This document shows, one piece after another, positions 1-10,590 of a stretch of DNA of 64,000 bases; position 1 is the stretch's first letter; each line of letters begins with the position of its first letter. The notes beneath the pieces were generated by a model. That model was given only the letters and a program-made list of their open reading frames with translations, searched no databases and was not told the DNA's origin. Both the position numbers and the translations under genes were made by a program. The stretch lies in the NCBI RefSeq assembly GCF_017305915.1, contig NZ_JAFKJN010000011.1:178254-242253 (forward strand), written 5' to 3'. The stretch comes from Reyranella sp. (GTDB lineage Bacteria > Pseudomonadota > Alphaproteobacteria > Reyranellales > Reyranellaceae).

Positions 1-2
1 CC

Positions 3-728
3 ACCGTCGAGTACGCCCGCTACGCCATGCAGACGCCGGACCACTTCTCCTTCGTCGTCAAGGCGCCGGCATTGGTCTGCGACGCGGTGATTCGTGGCGA
101 GGACGGGCACGGGAAGGTGCCCAACCCGCATTTCCTCGATCCCGGCATCGCGGCGCGCGAGTTCGTCGTGCCGTGCCTCGAGGGGTTGGGCGCGAAGGCG
201 GGGCCGCTGGTGTTCCAGGTGTCGCCATTGCCGCGCAGCCTCGTCGAGGAGGCGCCGATGCTGATCGAGCGGCTGGAGGCGTTCTTCGCGGCGCTGCCTC
301 CGCAGCTTGGCAAGCAGGAGCCGCTGTACGCGCTCGAACTCCGGAACGCCGAATTGCTGACGCCGCGACTGATGCGGATGCTGCGTGATCAGGGCGTGCG
401 CTATTGCGTCGGCCTGCACGATCGCATGCCGGAGGTAGAGCGGCAGGAGACGGCGCTGTCGGTCCTCGACGGCGAGGCGCCGGGCGACCTCGTCGTGCGC
501 TGGAACCTGCACCGGGGCTTTCTCTACCAGGCGGCCAAGCAGCGCTACGAGCCGTTCGACAAGCTGGTCGACGAGGACCCCGAGACCCGTCGGATACTGG
601 CCCGGATGGCGGCCAAGGCCTTCAAGGCTGGTCGCAAGGTGTGGATAACGGCCAACAACAAGGCGGAAGGCTCGGCGCCGCTGTCCTTGCTCAAGCTGGC
701 CGAGGAGGTCGCCAACAATTTGCACTAG
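3..728 (+). CDS. DUF72 domain protein, 5' end cut by the window
   Basis: The frame is open from the window edge. Residues just before the first in-window Met (ending ARYA) and the following MQTPDHFSFVVKAP match the interior of the DUF72 (YecE-like, TIM-barrel) family, so the true start lies upstream and the Met at 27 is internal. The rest fits the family, including the late KVWITANNKAEGSAPLSLLKLAEE stretch (here only cited by its ends), where these proteins carry a conserved N-N-H/K-like motif. The biochemical function of DUF72 is not established. It is the last gene before the repeat and the rpsB run and is probably not part of that operon. Confidence 0.85.
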   Translation, partial: TVEYARYAMQTPDHFSFVVKAPALVCDAVIRGEDGHGKVPNPHFLDPGIAAREFVVPCLEGLGAKAGPLVFQVSPLPRSLVEEAPMLIERLEAFFAALPPQLGKQEPLYALELRNAELLTPRLMRMLRDQGVRYCVGLHDRMPEVERQETALSVLDGEAPGDLVVRWNLHRGFLYQAAKQRYEPFDKLVDEDPETRRILARMAAKAFKAGRKVWITANNKAEGSAPLSLLKLAEEVANNLH

Positions 729-730
729 GG

Positions 731-843
731 CGTCCGGACCATCCGGGATTGTCCGGCCGAGGGGGGAGGGGCCGGATTCCCGGATTCGCGCATAAAACCC
801 TTGTGGGATCGACATCCGAGGTGTCCGAGATCGGGCCGGATTC
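731..843 (-). repeat. 113-bp dispersed repeat, copy A
   Basis: The reverse complement aligns without gaps to 26222-26334, with about 21 mismatches in 113 positions (about 81% identity by eye). The best conserved core reads GAATCCGGGAATCCGGCCCC, preceded by AAGGGTTTT. It fills most of the 271-bp gap between the DUF72 gene and rpsB. Neither copy lies in a recognisable gene. Function unknown. Confidence 0.8.
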
Positions 844-999
844 CATCGAATGGGTTGCTTTCCCGCCGCCGACCCTCTAGATAGGCGCCACTTCGCACGC
901 GGGTTTGCGGTCGACGGGGAGACATCCCGCCGCTCGCTCCGGTGTTCCCCATCCGGGGGACGACGCCCGCGGAGGCCTAACCGGAAAAGGAGTTGCGGC

Positions 1000-1794
1000 A
1001 TGGCTATGCCGACTTTTACGATGCGTCAGTTGCTGGAAGCGGGTGTCCATTTCGGTCACCACACCCGGCGTTGGAACCCCAAGATGAAGCCGTACCTGTT
1101 CGGGGTGCGCAACGGGGTCCACATCATCGATCTCACCAAGACCGTGCCGTTGCTGGAGCAGGCGCTACAGCAGGTCCGCCAGGTCGTGTCCAACGGCGGC
1201 CGCGTGCTGTTCGTCGGCACCAAGGCGGCGGCCTCCGAGCGCGTCGCCGACGCGGCCAAGCGCTGCGGCCAGTACTACGTCAACCACCGCTGGCTGGGCG
1301 GCATGATCACCAACTGGCAGACCATCTCTGCCTCGATCAAGCGCCTGCGCGAGCTCGATGACCGCCTCAAGGGCGACGTCGTCGGCCTGACCAAGAAGGA
1401 GCAGCTCGACCTCACCCGCGAGCGCGACAAGCTCGAGCGGTCGCTGGGCGGCATCAAGGAAATGGGCGGGACGCCCGACATGCTGTTCATCATCGACACC
1501 AACAAGGAAGCTATCGCGGTGCAGGAAGCCCGCAAGCGCGGCATTCCGATCGTGGCGGTGCTCGACAGCAACTCCGATCCCGACGGCGTCGACTTCCCGA
1601 TCCCGGGCAACGACGACGCGATCCGCGCCGTGTCGCTGTATTGCGACCTGATGTCGGGCGCGGTGCTCGACGGCATCCGTGCCGAGATCGCCGCTTCCGG
1701 CGGCGACGTGGGCGAGCTCGACGAGCCGCCGACCGACGATGTTCCCGCCGCCGAGACCGACGGCGCGGGCGCCGAGGCATCGCCGGCCGAGTAG
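1000..1794 (+). CDS. rpsB: 30S ribosomal protein S2
   Basis: The 264-residue product carries the S2 signature [14 protein letters not shown] near the N-terminus and [12 protein letters not shown] in the middle. S2 joins the 30S subunit late and is needed for S1 binding. The start at 1000 is chosen because AAAAGGAG lies 7 nt upstream; a second ATG at 1006 is less well spaced, and the open frame back to 850 is non-coding. The C-terminal ~30 residues form an acidic Ala/Glu/Asp-rich tail, as in many alphaproteobacterial S2 proteins. It is followed by tsf after 70 nt, the classic rpsB-tsf pair. Confidence 0.98.
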   Translation: MAMPTFTMRQLLEAGVHFGHHTRRWNPKMKPYLFGVRNGVHIIDLTKTVPLLEQALQQVRQVVSNGGRVLFVGTKAAASERVADAAKRCGQYYVNHRWLGGMITNWQTISASIKRLRELDDRLKGDVVGLTKKEQLDLTRERDKLERSLGGIKEMGGTPDMLFIIDTNKEAIAVQEARKRGIPIVAVLDSNSDPDGVDFPIPGNDDAIRAVSLYCDLMSGAVLDGIRAEIAASGGDVGELDEPPTDDVPAAETDGAGAEASPAE

Positions 1795-1818
1795 GCCGGC
1801 CCTCCGCGAACCAAGTCA

Positions 1819-1842
1819 GGGGCCGGTCGCAAGACCGGCCCC
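1819..1842 (+). terminator. Strong hairpin between rpsB and tsf
   Basis: Perfect 10-bp stem (GGGGCCGGTC / GACCGGCCCC) with a GCAA tetraloop, 25 nt after the rpsB stop. No U-tract follows, so it may attenuate transcription or stabilise the rpsB 3' end rather than terminate fully; tsf starts 22 nt downstream. Confidence 0.5.
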
Positions 1843-1864
1843 ATTGCACTGATGGAGCTGAACG

Positions 1865-2791
1865 ATGGCTGAGATCACCGCATCGCTGGTCAAGGATCTG
1901 CGCGAGAAGACCGGCGCCGGCATGATGGATTGCAAGAAGGCGCTGAACGAGGTTGCGGGCGACCTCGAGAAGGCGATCGACTGGCTACGCACCAAGGGCC
2001 TGTCGGCCGCCGCCAAGAAGGCCGGCCGCGTCGCCGCCGAGGGCCTGGTCGGCGTCGCCGCCGACGGCACCAAGGGCGCCGTGGTCGAGGTCAACGCCGA
2101 GACCGACTTCGTGGGCCGCAACGAGCAGTTCCAGAAGTTCGTCGGCAGCGTCGCCAGGATCGCGCTCGACAATGGCGGCGACCTCGCCAAGACCGCGGCG
2201 GCGGCCTATCCGGGCACCGGCCGCGACGTGCAGGGCGAGCTCACCAACCTGATCGCCACGATCGGCGAGAACATGAGCCTGCGCCGCTCGGCCTCGCTCT
2301 CGGTCTCGGACGGCGTGGTGGTCGCTTACACCCACAACTCGGTCGCGCCGGATCTCGGCAAGATCGGCGTGCTGGTGGCGCTCGAGTCGACCGGCGACAA
2401 GGCCCAGCTGGCGCCGCTCGCCAAGCAGCTCGCCATGCACGTGGCCGCGGCCAACCCGCAGTCGCTGACCGTCGCCGACCTCGACCAGGCCGTGGTCGAG
2501 CGTGAGCGCGCGGTGCTGAGCGAGAAGGCCGGCCAGTCGGGCAAGGCCGCCGACATCATCGCCAAGATGGTCGAGGGCGGCATCCGCAAGTTCCACCAGG
2601 AGGTCGTGCTGCTCGAGCAGGCCTTCGTGATGGACGGCAAGACCAGGGTTTCCAAGGTCGTCGACGATGCCGCCAAGCAGGTCGGCGGGGCGGTCCGCAT
2701 CGCGGGCTACTTGCGCTTCCAACTGGGCGAGGGCATCGAGAAGAAGTCGGAAGACTTCGCCGCCGAGGTGGCCGCGCAACTCAAGAAGTAG
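1865..2791 (+). CDS. tsf: Translation elongation factor Ts
   Basis: 308 residues, the full family length. The N-terminal UBA-like helix [20 protein letters not shown] and the second signature [13 protein letters not shown] are both present. EF-Ts exchanges GDP for GTP on EF-Tu in the cytosol. It follows rpsB and precedes pyrH, a conserved order in proteobacteria, and is probably co-transcribed with rpsB subject to the hairpin between them. Confidence 0.98.
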   Translation: MAEITASLVKDLREKTGAGMMDCKKALNEVAGDLEKAIDWLRTKGLSAAAKKAGRVAAEGLVGVAADGTKGAVVEVNAETDFVGRNEQFQKFVGSVARIALDNGGDLAKTAAAAYPGTGRDVQGELTNLIATIGENMSLRRSASLSVSDGVVVAYTHNSVAPDLGKIGVLVALESTGDKAQLAPLAKQLAMHVAAANPQSLTVADLDQAVVERERAVLSEKAGQSGKAADIIAKMVEGGIRKFHQEVVLLEQAFVMDGKTRVSKVVDDAAKQVGGAVRIAGYLRFQLGEGIEKKSEDFAAEVAAQLKK

Positions 2792-2806
2792 TATGAACGG
2801 CAGGCC

Positions 2807-2831
2807 GGCGCGGGCACGGGTAGCCCGCGCC
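2807..2831 (+). terminator. Hairpin between tsf and pyrH
   Basis: 9-bp perfect GC stem (GGCGCGGGC / GCCCGCGCC) with a 7-nt loop, 15 nt after the tsf stop and 30 nt before pyrH. It lacks a T-run, so a pause or processing site is as likely as a terminator. Confidence 0.45.
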
Positions 2832-2861
2832 GTCCAAAAACTTTGAACCGAGGCCGCCTCC

Positions 2862-3587
2862 ATGCCGCCCGCTCCACGTTATCGCCGCGTCCTGCTCAAG
2901 CTCTCGGGAGAGGGCCTGATGGGCGAGCGGGAATATGGCCTCGACCCCAAGATGGTCGGCATGGTCGCGCAAGAGATCAGGACCGTGGTCCAGATGGGCG
3001 TGCAGGTCTGTCTGGTGATCGGTGGCGGCAACATCTTCCGCGGCGTCTCGGCGGCAGCCTCGGGCATGGACCGCGCCAGCGGCGACTACATGGGCATGCT
3101 GGCCACGGTCATCAATTCACTGGCCATGCAGAGCGCTTTGGAGCGGCAAGGCCTGCAGACCCGTGTACAGTCGGCCATTCCGATGACCACGGTCTGCGAG
3201 CCCTACATCCGCCGCCGCGCCGCCCGCCACATGGAGAAGGGCCGGGTGGTGATCTTCGCTGCCGGCACCGGCAACCCGTTCTTCACCACCGACACTGCCG
3301 CAGCCCTGCGTGCCGCCGAGATGGGTGTCGATGCGATGCTGAAGGGCACGCAGGTCGACGGCGTCTACTCGGCCGATCCGCGCAAGGACAAGAACGCCAA
3401 GCGCTACGACACGCTCACCTACATGGACGTCCTGCAACAGGACCTGCAGGTGATGGACGCCTCGGCGATCTCTCTCGCGCGCGAGAACAAGATCCCGATC
3501 ATCGTGTTCGACATCCACAAGCCCGGTTCGTTCGCCGAGACCATGGCGGGCGAGGGCACCCACACCGTCATCAAGGACGAGGGCTGA
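2862..3587 (+). CDS. pyrH: UMP kinase
   Basis: 241 residues of the amino-acid-kinase fold. [15 protein letters not shown] supplies the phosphate-binding loop, [12 protein letters not shown] the glycine-rich segment, and [16 protein letters not shown] the nucleotide-binding region. Bacterial PyrH is hexameric and phosphorylates UMP to UDP with ATP, feeding RNA, UDP-sugar and cell-wall precursor synthesis. It is 2 nt from frr, so the two are surely co-transcribed. Confidence 0.98.
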   Translation: MPPAPRYRRVLLKLSGEGLMGEREYGLDPKMVGMVAQEIRTVVQMGVQVCLVIGGGNIFRGVSAAASGMDRASGDYMGMLATVINSLAMQSALERQGLQTRVQSAIPMTTVCEPYIRRRAARHMEKGRVVIFAAGTGNPFFTTDTAAALRAAEMGVDAMLKGTQVDGVYSADPRKDKNAKRYDTLTYMDVLQQDLQVMDASAISLARENKIPIIVFDIHKPGSFAETMAGEGTHTVIKDEG

Positions 3588-3589
3588 AA

Positions 3590-4144
3590 ATGAGCACAGA
3601 CCTCAAAGAGCTCGAGAAACGCATGGGCAGCGCCATGGACGCGCTCAAGAAGGAGTTCACCGGTCTGCGGACCGGCCGTGCTTCGGTGAACCTGCTCGAT
3701 CCGGTGCAGGTCGAGGCCTACGGCCAGCGCATGCCGCTGAACCAGGTCGGCACGGTGAGCGCCCCCGAGCCGCGGCTGCTGACCGTCAGCGTTTGGGACA
3801 AGGGACTGGTGACGCCGACCGCCAAGGCGATCCGCGACGCCGGCCTCGGCCTCAACCCGGCGCCGGACGGCCAGCTGATCCGTATCCCGATTCCCGAGCT
3901 CACCACCGAGCGCCGCAACGAGCTCGCCAAGCTCGCGCACAAGTACGCCGAGCAGGGCCGGGTGGCCGTGCGCAACGTCCGTCGCGAGGGCATGGAAGCG
4001 CTCAAGAAGGCCGAGAAGGACCACAAGATCTCGCAGGACGAGCATCGCCAGAAGTCCGACGAGGTGCAGAAGCTCACCGACCGCTACGTCAAGCAGGTCG
4101 ACGAGACGCTCGCCCACAAGGAAAAAGAGATCAAGACCGTCTGA
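3590..4144 (+). CDS. frr: Ribosome recycling factor
   Basis: 184 residues, typical RRF length. The three-helix bundle pattern is clear: the N-terminal helix with [14 protein letters not shown], the central beta domain with [13 protein letters not shown], and a charged C-terminal helix. RRF with EF-G splits post-termination ribosomes. The start at 3590 lies 2 nt after the pyrH stop, and its stop overlaps the uppS start by one base (TGATG), which points to translational coupling along the run. Confidence 0.98.
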   Translation: MSTDLKELEKRMGSAMDALKKEFTGLRTGRASVNLLDPVQVEAYGQRMPLNQVGTVSAPEPRLLTVSVWDKGLVTPTAKAIRDAGLGLNPAPDGQLIRIPIPELTTERRNELAKLAHKYAEQGRVAVRNVRREGMEALKKAEKDHKISQDEHRQKSDEVQKLTDRYVKQVDETLAHKEKEIKTV

Positions 4145-4884
4145 TGTCGACCGCGCCGCTGCCTGCCGGGCCGGAGTCTTCGCCAGGCCCACACCACGTC
4201 GCCATCATTATGGATGGCAACGGGCGCTGGGCGAAGGCGCGGGGATTGCCGCGCGTTGCCGGCCATCGGCGCGGCGCCGACGCCGTGCGGCGGGTGATCC
4301 GCGGTGCCGGCGAGCTCGGCATTCCGGTGCTCACCCTGTTCGCCTTCTCGACCGAGAACTGGACGCGCCCGGCCGACGAGGTCAGCGACCTGATGGGACT
4401 GCTGCGCCACTACCTGCGCAACGAGCTCGAGGAGCTCGGCCGCAACGGCGCCCGCCTGCGGGTGATCGGCGACCGGACGCGGCTCGCGCCCGATATCGTC
4501 AAGGACATCTCCGACGCCGAGCAGCGGACCCGTAGCAACACCCGTATCGACGTCAACATCTGCATCAACTACGGCTCGCGCGACGAGATCGTCCAGGCGA
4601 CCCGCAGCCTTGCCCGCAAGGCTGCGGCCGGCGAGGTCGTGCCGGAGAAGATCGACGAGAACCTGTTCGAGCGCGAGCTACTGACCGCCGGCGTGCCCGA
4701 TCCAGACCTGCTGATCCGCACCAGCGGCGAGCAGCGCATCAGCAATTTCCTGCTCTGGCAGTGTGCCTACGCCGAGCTCGTGTTCGTCGATACGCTATGG
4801 CCCGACTTCGGCAAGGAGCATCTCGAGCGCGCCATCGCCGAGTTCCGCCGCCGTGAGCGTCGCTATGGCGGCGTCGGTAGCTAG
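4144..4884 (+). CDS. uppS: Undecaprenyl diphosphate synthase (cis-prenyltransferase)
   Basis: 246 residues. HVAIIMDGNGRWAKARG holds the catalytic Asp and diphosphate-binding residues, FAFSTENWTRP and LLIRTSGEQRISNFLLWQ are the other family blocks. The enzyme extends farnesyl-PP with eight isopentenyl-PP units to give C55-PP, the lipid carrier for peptidoglycan and polysaccharide. The start shares one base with the frr stop. The gene sits beside dxr, which supplies the isoprenoid precursors, and overlaps cdsA by 20 nt. Confidence 0.97.
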   Translation: MSTAPLPAGPESSPGPHHVAIIMDGNGRWAKARGLPRVAGHRRGADAVRRVIRGAGELGIPVLTLFAFSTENWTRPADEVSDLMGLLRHYLRNELEELGRNGARLRVIGDRTRLAPDIVKDISDAEQRTRSNTRIDVNICINYGSRDEIVQATRSLARKAAAGEVVPEKIDENLFERELLTAGVPDPDLLIRTSGEQRISNFLLWQCAYAELVFVDTLWPDFGKEHLERAIAEFRRRERRYGGVGS

Positions 4885-5551
4885 CGCCCCGCCGGGGCGC
4901 TTCCGTGGCCTGCTGCTCCGGATCGTGTCGGCGGTGGTGCTGGGGCCGCTGCTGTTGGCGGCCGTCTGGTTCGGCTTTCCCTGGATCGACGTGGTGGCGG
5001 CGATCGTGGCGCCGCTGATGATCGGCGAATGGCTGCGGCTGACGCGCGGCCGGCCGGTCGCCCGCGGGCTCTTCATCCTCTATTCGATCGCGGCCCTTCT
5101 GGCGCTGCTGTGGCTGCGCCACCAGCCGGGCTTTGGCCGCGAGACCATCCTGTGGCTCCTGGCCTGCGTCTGGGCGACCGACATCGGCGCCTATTTCATC
5201 GGCTCCTATGCCGGAGGCGCCAAGCTCGCGCCCTCGATCAGCCCGAGCAAGACCTGGTCGGGCCTGATCGGGGGCATTTGCGCGTCCGCGGTCGTGAGCG
5301 CACTCTGCACCCTTGTATTCGACGCTGGCGACACCGTGATGCTGGCGGTGACCGGCGCCGCCATCGCGGTGGTCGCCCAGGTCGGCGACCTGCTGGAATC
5401 GGCGGCCAAGCGCCGCGCCGGCGTCAAGGACAGCGGTCGCATCATCCCGGGTCATGGCGGCATCCTCGACCGCATCGACGGGCTGATCGCCGCGCTGCTG
5501 CTGATCGCCGTCATCCGGTTGCTGACAGGAGGAGAATGGCCATGGGCATGA
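4865..5551 (+). CDS. cdsA: Phosphatidate cytidylyltransferase (CDP-diglyceride synthase)
   Basis: A membrane protein of 228 residues with several hydrophobic helices. The C-terminal CDP-DAG synthase signature [19 protein letters not shown] is intact, and [12 protein letters not shown] precedes it. It turns phosphatidate and CTP into CDP-diacylglycerol for phospholipid synthesis. The start ATG at 4865 lies inside the end of uppS (20-nt overlap). It is shorter than the E. coli enzyme at the N-terminus, as in other alphaproteobacteria. Confidence 0.95.
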   Translation: MAASVASAPPGRFRGLLLRIVSAVVLGPLLLAAVWFGFPWIDVVAAIVAPLMIGEWLRLTRGRPVARGLFILYSIAALLALLWLRHQPGFGRETILWLLACVWATDIGAYFIGSYAGGAKLAPSISPSKTWSGLIGGICASAVVSALCTLVFDAGDTVMLAVTGAAIAVVAQVGDLLESAAKRRAGVKDSGRIIPGHGGILDRIDGLIAALLLIAVIRLLTGGEWPWA

Positions 5552-6750
5552 TGCGCTGGACCCCGCCGTCGCCCGACACGCCGCGACACGTCACCATCGT
5601 CGGCTCGACCGGTTCGGTGGGGCAGAGCACGGCCGACCTGATCGCCCGTGCGCCCGACAGCTACCGGGTCGAGGCGCTGGTCGCCGGCAATTCGGTCGAG
5701 GCGCTGGCCGAGCAGGCGCGGCGGCTCAAGGCCAAGATGGCGGTGGTCGCCAATCCGCAGCGCTACCGCGCGCTCAAGGACGCGCTCGCCGGCACGTCGA
5801 TCGAGGCGGCGGCCGGCCCTGAGGCCGTCATCGAGGCGGCGTCCCGGCCGGCGGAGTGGGTGATGGCGGCCGTGGTTGGCTATGCCGGCTTGGCGCCGAC
5901 CCTGGTGGCCGCCCGCCGCGGTGCCATGGTGGCGCTGGCCAACAAAGAGGCGCTGGTCTGCGCCGGCAACCTCCTGATCGATGCCATCGGCGAATCGGGC
6001 GGGGCGCTTTTGCCGGTCGATTCAGAGCACAACGCCATCTTCCAGGTGTTCGATCCCGGCCAGCGGGCGGCCATCGATCGCCTCATCTTGACGGCGTCAG
6101 GTGGACCGTTCCGCAACTGGTCGCTGTCAGATATGGCCGAGGCGACACCCGAGCAGGCGCTCGCCCATCCCAACTGGGACATGGGGGCCAAGATCTCGAT
6201 CGATTCGGCGACCATGATGAACAAGGGTCTGGAGTACATCGAGGCGCACCTGCTGTTCGGCCTGCCGGCGGAGCAGATCGAGATCGTCGTCCATCCGCAG
6301 TCGGTGATCCATTCGATGGTCGCCTACCGCGACGGCTCGGTGCTGGCCCAGCTCGGCACGCCCGACATGCGGATACCGATCGCCCATGCCCTGGGCTGGC
6401 CGGCGCGCATCGACGGCCCGGCGGCGCGGCTCGATTTCACCAAGCTGGCGCCGCTCACTTTCGAGCGGCCCGATTCCGGCCGTTTTCCTTCGCTACGTCT
6501 CGCCCGGGAAGCTTTGGCCCTGGGAGGGTTTGCGCCGGTGGTGCTCAATGCAGCGAATGAGGTCGCGGTCGCGGCCTTCCTGGCGCGGCGCATCGGTTTC
6601 CTCGATATCGCCCGCATCGTCGAAGACGTCATGAGCGTGACGGCCGGCCTGCGCGGGCCCGTCACCGGGCTGCAGCAGGTTCAGGCGGCCGATCTCGAGG
6701 CCCGCCGCCGGGCCGAAGAGGCCGTTCGCGGCCATGCCCTAACTCATTGA
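5542..6750 (+). CDS. dxr: 1-deoxy-D-xylulose 5-phosphate reductoisomerase
   Basis: 402 residues. The NADPH-binding loop [19 protein letters not shown] opens the protein, followed by [25 protein letters not shown] (metal-binding D-x-E) and the flexible loop around [21 protein letters not shown]. It makes 2-C-methyl-erythritol 4-phosphate, the committed step of the MEP pathway. Of four nearby ATGs, the one at 5542 is chosen because AGGAGGA ends 8 nt before it. The start overlaps the end of cdsA by 10 nt. Confidence 0.97.
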   Translation: MGMMRWTPPSPDTPRHVTIVGSTGSVGQSTADLIARAPDSYRVEALVAGNSVEALAEQARRLKAKMAVVANPQRYRALKDALAGTSIEAAAGPEAVIEAASRPAEWVMAAVVGYAGLAPTLVAARRGAMVALANKEALVCAGNLLIDAIGESGGALLPVDSEHNAIFQVFDPGQRAAIDRLILTASGGPFRNWSLSDMAEATPEQALAHPNWDMGAKISIDSATMMNKGLEYIEAHLLFGLPAEQIEIVVHPQSVIHSMVAYRDGSVLAQLGTPDMRIPIAHALGWPARIDGPAARLDFTKLAPLTFERPDSGRFPSLRLAREALALGGFAPVVLNAANEVAVAAFLARRIGFLDIARIVEDVMSVTAGLRGPVTGLQQVQAADLEARRRAEEAVRGHALTH

Positions 6751-6780
6751 ATTACAAGGTCATTGGTGGTGTAGTCACGC

Positions 6781-8172
6781 ATGCCCAACTTCGTCAGCCT
6801 GTTCACGACTTACCTGCCGTACTTTGTCCTCGTGCTGACGCTGCTCGTGTTCGTCCACGAGTATGGGCACTACTGGGTCGCGCGGCGCTTCGGCATCCAT
6901 GCCGAGGTCTTTTCGATCGGCTTCGGGCCGGAGCTGATCGGCTGGACCGATCGCAACGGCACGCGCTGGAAGATCTCGGCGGTGCCGCTCGGCGGCTACG
7001 TCAAGTTCCTGGGCGACAGCGACGCCGCCAGCGCCACGCATGACGCCGAGGCCTTGGCGCCCGACCAGCGCAAGCGCGCCTTCTTCAACCAGCCGCTCTA
7101 TGCCCGCGCCGCGGTCGTGCTGGGCGGCCCGGCGGCCAACCTGGTGTTCGCCGTCCTGCTGCTGACCGGCGTGTTCTACGCGGCGGGCGAGCCCTACTCG
7201 CCGGCGATCCTGGCGGTGCAGGCCGACGGGCCGGCGGCCAAGGCGGGTCTCAAGACCGGCGACATCGTCGTCGGCCTCAACGGCAAGCGCATCAACCGCT
7301 TCGAGGACATCCAGGACTCGCAGTTCCTCAATCTCGCCGCGCCGATGGCGGTCGAATTCCAGCGCAACGGCGAGCTGATGACGACGCGGATCGTCCCGCA
7401 GTTCTGCGAGCGTACCGACAAGTACCAGAACACCATGCGCTACGGCGAGCTGGGCATCGATCCGCTGATCCGCCCGGTGGTCGGCGGCTTCGTGCCCAAC
7501 AGCCCGGCCGAGGCGGCCGGGCTGAAGGTCGGCGACGTGCTGCAGAAGATCGACGGCCAGCCGGTCCAGCACTTCACCCACATCCCCGAGCTGATCGGCG
7601 CACGGGCCGGCCAGCCGGTGACCATCACCTACAATCGCGGCGGCAAGGACCTCGAGACCACGGTCGTGCCCGAGCCCGACAAGGTCACCGACTGCACCGG
7701 CAAGGAGAAGACCGTCGGCCGGCTGCGCATCCGCCCGGCCAGCGTCACCGAATTCCGCAACCACGACATCCTGGGCGCGATGGGCGCCGGCGTCCGCCAG
7801 GTCTGGGGCATGACCCAGATGTTCTATACGTCGATGGCGCAGATCGTGACTGCGGCCCGGCCGGTGGACGAGCTGGGCGGCCCGATCCGCATCGCCAAGG
7901 CGGCGGGCGAGGCCTCGTACAGCGGTTGGGTCGGCATCCTGCAGCTAGTGATCGCGCTGTCGGTCGTGCTCGGCGTCTTCAACCTGCTGCCCGTTCCGAT
8001 GCTCGACGGCGGACACCTCGCGATGTACCTGTACGAGGCCGTGCGCGGCCGGCCGCTGGGCCTGAAGGCACAGGAGGTTGGGCTGCGAATCGGCTTCGCG
8101 TTGGTGATCGGCATGGCGCTCGTCGCCACCTTCAACGATATAAAGTTGATTCTCCGCCAATTCGCACTATAG
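6781..8172 (+). CDS. rseP: RIP-type intramembrane metalloprotease (site-2 protease)
   Basis: 463 residues. The zinc motif HEYGH is at residues 26-30 in the first membrane helix, two PDZ domains follow (around AILAVQADGPAAKAGLKTGD and GGFVPNSPAEAAGLKVGD), and the C-terminal NLLPVPMLDGGH supplies the third zinc ligand. RseP cleaves transmembrane anti-sigma factors and signal-peptide remnants within the inner membrane. It lies between dxr and bamA, the conserved envelope-biogenesis order. Confidence 0.96.
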   Translation: MPNFVSLFTTYLPYFVLVLTLLVFVHEYGHYWVARRFGIHAEVFSIGFGPELIGWTDRNGTRWKISAVPLGGYVKFLGDSDAASATHDAEALAPDQRKRAFFNQPLYARAAVVLGGPAANLVFAVLLLTGVFYAAGEPYSPAILAVQADGPAAKAGLKTGDIVVGLNGKRINRFEDIQDSQFLNLAAPMAVEFQRNGELMTTRIVPQFCERTDKYQNTMRYGELGIDPLIRPVVGGFVPNSPAEAAGLKVGDVLQKIDGQPVQHFTHIPELIGARAGQPVTITYNRGGKDLETTVVPEPDKVTDCTGKEKTVGRLRIRPASVTEFRNHDILGAMGAGVRQVWGMTQMFYTSMAQIVTAARPVDELGGPIRIAKAAGEASYSGWVGILQLVIALSVVLGVFNLLPVPMLDGGHLAMYLYEAVRGRPLGLKAQEVGLRIGFALVIGMALVATFNDIKLILRQFAL

Positions 8173-8263
8173 CTGGGGACAAAACGGGGTGACGAACCCT
8201 TCTGGGCCGGTTTATGAAGCTGCCTTCTGAACATCGTCCATGGCATGCGGTGAAGGTGGCGGA

Positions 8264-10573
8264 GTGCGTGTGATTCTTCGTTCGGCTGTCCTCGTTCTCG
8301 CCGCGATCCTGGCTTTCGCCGTACCGGCTGCCGCCCAGCGCGGGCCGGCGCTGGCGCCCCGGCCGGCCGCCGGCGGCACCATCACTGCCGTGCAGATCCA
8401 GGGCAACGTCCGCTCCGAGGTCGAGACGATTCGCTCCTATCTGCAGCTCAAGGAAGGGCAGCAGTACGACGCCGCCGCGGCCGACCGCTCGCTGAAGGCG
8501 CTGTTCTCGACCGGCCTGTTCTCCGACGTCGTGATCGACATGCAGGGCTCGACCCTGGTGGTGCGCGTCACCGAGAACCCGATCCTCAATCGCGTCGCCT
8601 TCGAGGGTAATCGCAAGATCGAGGACGACAAGCTGCGCGACGAGGTGCAGTCCAAGCCGCGCCAGGTCTTCACCCGCGCCCGTGTGCAGTCCGACGTCGA
8701 GCGCCTGCTTTCCATCTATCGCCGCACCGGCCGCTACAACGCGACCGTCGAGCCCAAGATCATCCGGCTGGAACAGGGCCGCGTCGACCTGGTGTTCGAG
8801 ATCGACGAAGGCGACGTCACCGGCATCAAGCGCATCAGCTTCGTCGGCAACGAGCATTTCAGCGACGGCACGCTGCGCGGCAAGATCCGCACCACCGAGA
8901 GCGCGTGGTGGCGCTTCCTGTCGTCGGACGACCGCTTCGATCCCGACCGCCTCAACCTCGACCGCGAGCTGCTGCGCAAGTTCTACCTGTCGGAGGGCTA
9001 CGCCGACTTCCGCATCGTCTCGGCGGTGGCCGAGCTGCTGCCCGACCGCTCGGGCTTCTTCATCACCTTCACCATCAGCGAGGGCGAGCGCTACAAGTTC
9101 GGCAAGATCGACGTCACCTCGCGCTTCGAGGGGCTCGATGTCGACACGCTGAAGACGTACCTCACCATGAGCGAGGGCGACTGGTACGACGCCGACGAGG
9201 TCGAGAAGACCGTGACGGCGATGGCCGACGCCGTCGGCACGCTGGGCTACGCCTTCGTCGATGTCCGACCAAACATCCGGCGCAACAAGGACGACGTCAC
9301 CGTCGACGTGACGTTCGACGTCCAGGAGGGGCCTCGCGTCTATGTCGAGCGCATCAACATCTACGGCAACACGCGAACGCTGGACAAGGTCATCCGCCGC
9401 GAGTTCCGATTGTCTGAGGGCGATGCCTTCTCGACCGCCAAGGTGCGGCGCAGCCAGCAGCGCCTGAAGAACCTCGGCTTCTTCGAGAAGGTCGACGTCT
9501 CGGCGGCCCCCGGATCGTCGCAGGACAAGACCAACCTCGAGGTCCAGGTGGTCGAGCAGAGCACCGGCGAAATCTCGTTCGGCGCCGGCTTCTCGACCTC
9601 GTCGGGCATCCTGGGCGACGTCTCGATCCGCGAGCGCAACCTGCTCGGCAAGGGTCAGGACCTCCGGCTTGGCCTGTCGCTCGGCACCTTGAGCACCTTG
9701 ATCGACCTGAGCTTCACCGAGCCGTACTTCCTCGATCGAAACGTCGCGGCCGGCTTCGACATTTTCCGCACCTCCAACGACCGCCAGAACATCGCCTCGT
9801 ACAGCGACCGCAGTCTGGGCTTCGCGCTGCGCACCGGCTGGGCCTTCACCGAGCATACCCGCCAGCAGGTGCGCTACACGCTCCGCCAGTCGGAGATCTA
9901 CAACGTCCAGCCTTGGGCTTCGTCGATCGTGCAGCGCCAGTCGGGCTCCTCGATCGTGTCGGAGGTCTCCACGACCATCGGCTGGGACACCCGCGACACT
10001 CGCCTCAACGCTACCAAGGGCTGGCTGCTGCGCAACACGGCGGCGGTCGGCGGCCTGGGCGGCACCGAGTACTATTTCCGCACCTCGTTCGATGGCGTGA
10101 TCTACCAGACCATCGTCGAGGACTTCGTCGCCTCGATCGGCGGCTCGGTCGGCTTCATCGCACCGTTCAACAACACCACGCTGCGCCTCAACAACCGCTT
10201 CTTCATCGGCGGCGACACGCTGCGCGGCTTCCGTGTCGGCGGCATTGGCCCGCGCGACGCCAACACCACCGACTCGTTGGGCGGCAAGTACTACTATACG
10301 GGCACTGCCGAGCTAAGCTTCCCGCTCGGCCTGCCCAAGGAGATCGGCATCCTTGGCAAGGCATTCATCGACATAGGCTCCCTGTGGGGCAGCGCCGACG
10401 ACCCGAGCCAGGTCAGCATCCTGGACAGCCAGTTGATGCGCGTGGCCGGCGGCCTCGGTATCCAATGGATATCGCCATTCGGGCCGATCCGTGTAGACTA
10501 CGCCGTCCCGATCCAGAAGGAATACTTCGACAAGACCGAGAACTTCCGCTTCAGCTTCGGGACGCGCTTCTGA
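8264..10573 (+). CDS. bamA: Outer-membrane protein assembly factor BamA
   Basis: About 769 residues: a Sec signal peptide ([18 protein letters not shown], cleavage near AAAQR), five POTRA repeats to about residue 420, then the beta-barrel with the conserved lid motif GGDTLRGF and a C-terminal aromatic strand ending FGTRF. BamA inserts beta-barrel proteins into the outer membrane. The GTG at 8264 is preferred because GAAGG lies 7 nt upstream and it gives a clean signal peptide; an in-frame ATG at 8240 would add eight glycine-rich residues. Confidence 0.96.
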   Translation: MRVILRSAVLVLAAILAFAVPAAAQRGPALAPRPAAGGTITAVQIQGNVRSEVETIRSYLQLKEGQQYDAAAADRSLKALFSTGLFSDVVIDMQGSTLVVRVTENPILNRVAFEGNRKIEDDKLRDEVQSKPRQVFTRARVQSDVERLLSIYRRTGRYNATVEPKIIRLEQGRVDLVFEIDEGDVTGIKRISFVGNEHFSDGTLRGKIRTTESAWWRFLSSDDRFDPDRLNLDRELLRKFYLSEGYADFRIVSAVAELLPDRSGFFITFTISEGERYKFGKIDVTSRFEGLDVDTLKTYLTMSEGDWYDADEVEKTVTAMADAVGTLGYAFVDVRPNIRRNKDDVTVDVTFDVQEGPRVYVERINIYGNTRTLDKVIRREFRLSEGDAFSTAKVRRSQQRLKNLGFFEKVDVSAAPGSSQDKTNLEVQVVEQSTGEISFGAGFSTSSGILGDVSIRERNLLGKGQDLRLGLSLGTLSTLIDLSFTEPYFLDRNVAAGFDIFRTSNDRQNIASYSDRSLGFALRTGWAFTEHTRQQVRYTLRQSEIYNVQPWASSIVQRQSGSSIVSEVSTTIGWDTRDTRLNATKGWLLRNTAAVGGLGGTEYYFRTSFDGVIYQTIVEDFVASIGGSVGFIAPFNNTTLRLNNRFFIGGDTLRGFRVGGIGPRDANTTDSLGGKYYYTGTAELSFPLGLPKEIGILGKAFIDIGSLWGSADDPSQVSILDSQLMRVAGGLGIQWISPFGPIRVDYAVPIQKEYFDKTENFRFSFGTRF

Positions 10574-10590
10574 GCGGAGATGGCGTCGAC

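Noticed and set aside
850..999. Longer start for ribosomal protein S2
   Set aside because: The added residues are Arg/Pro-rich, unlike S2, and the ribosome site is 7 nt before the ATG at 1000.
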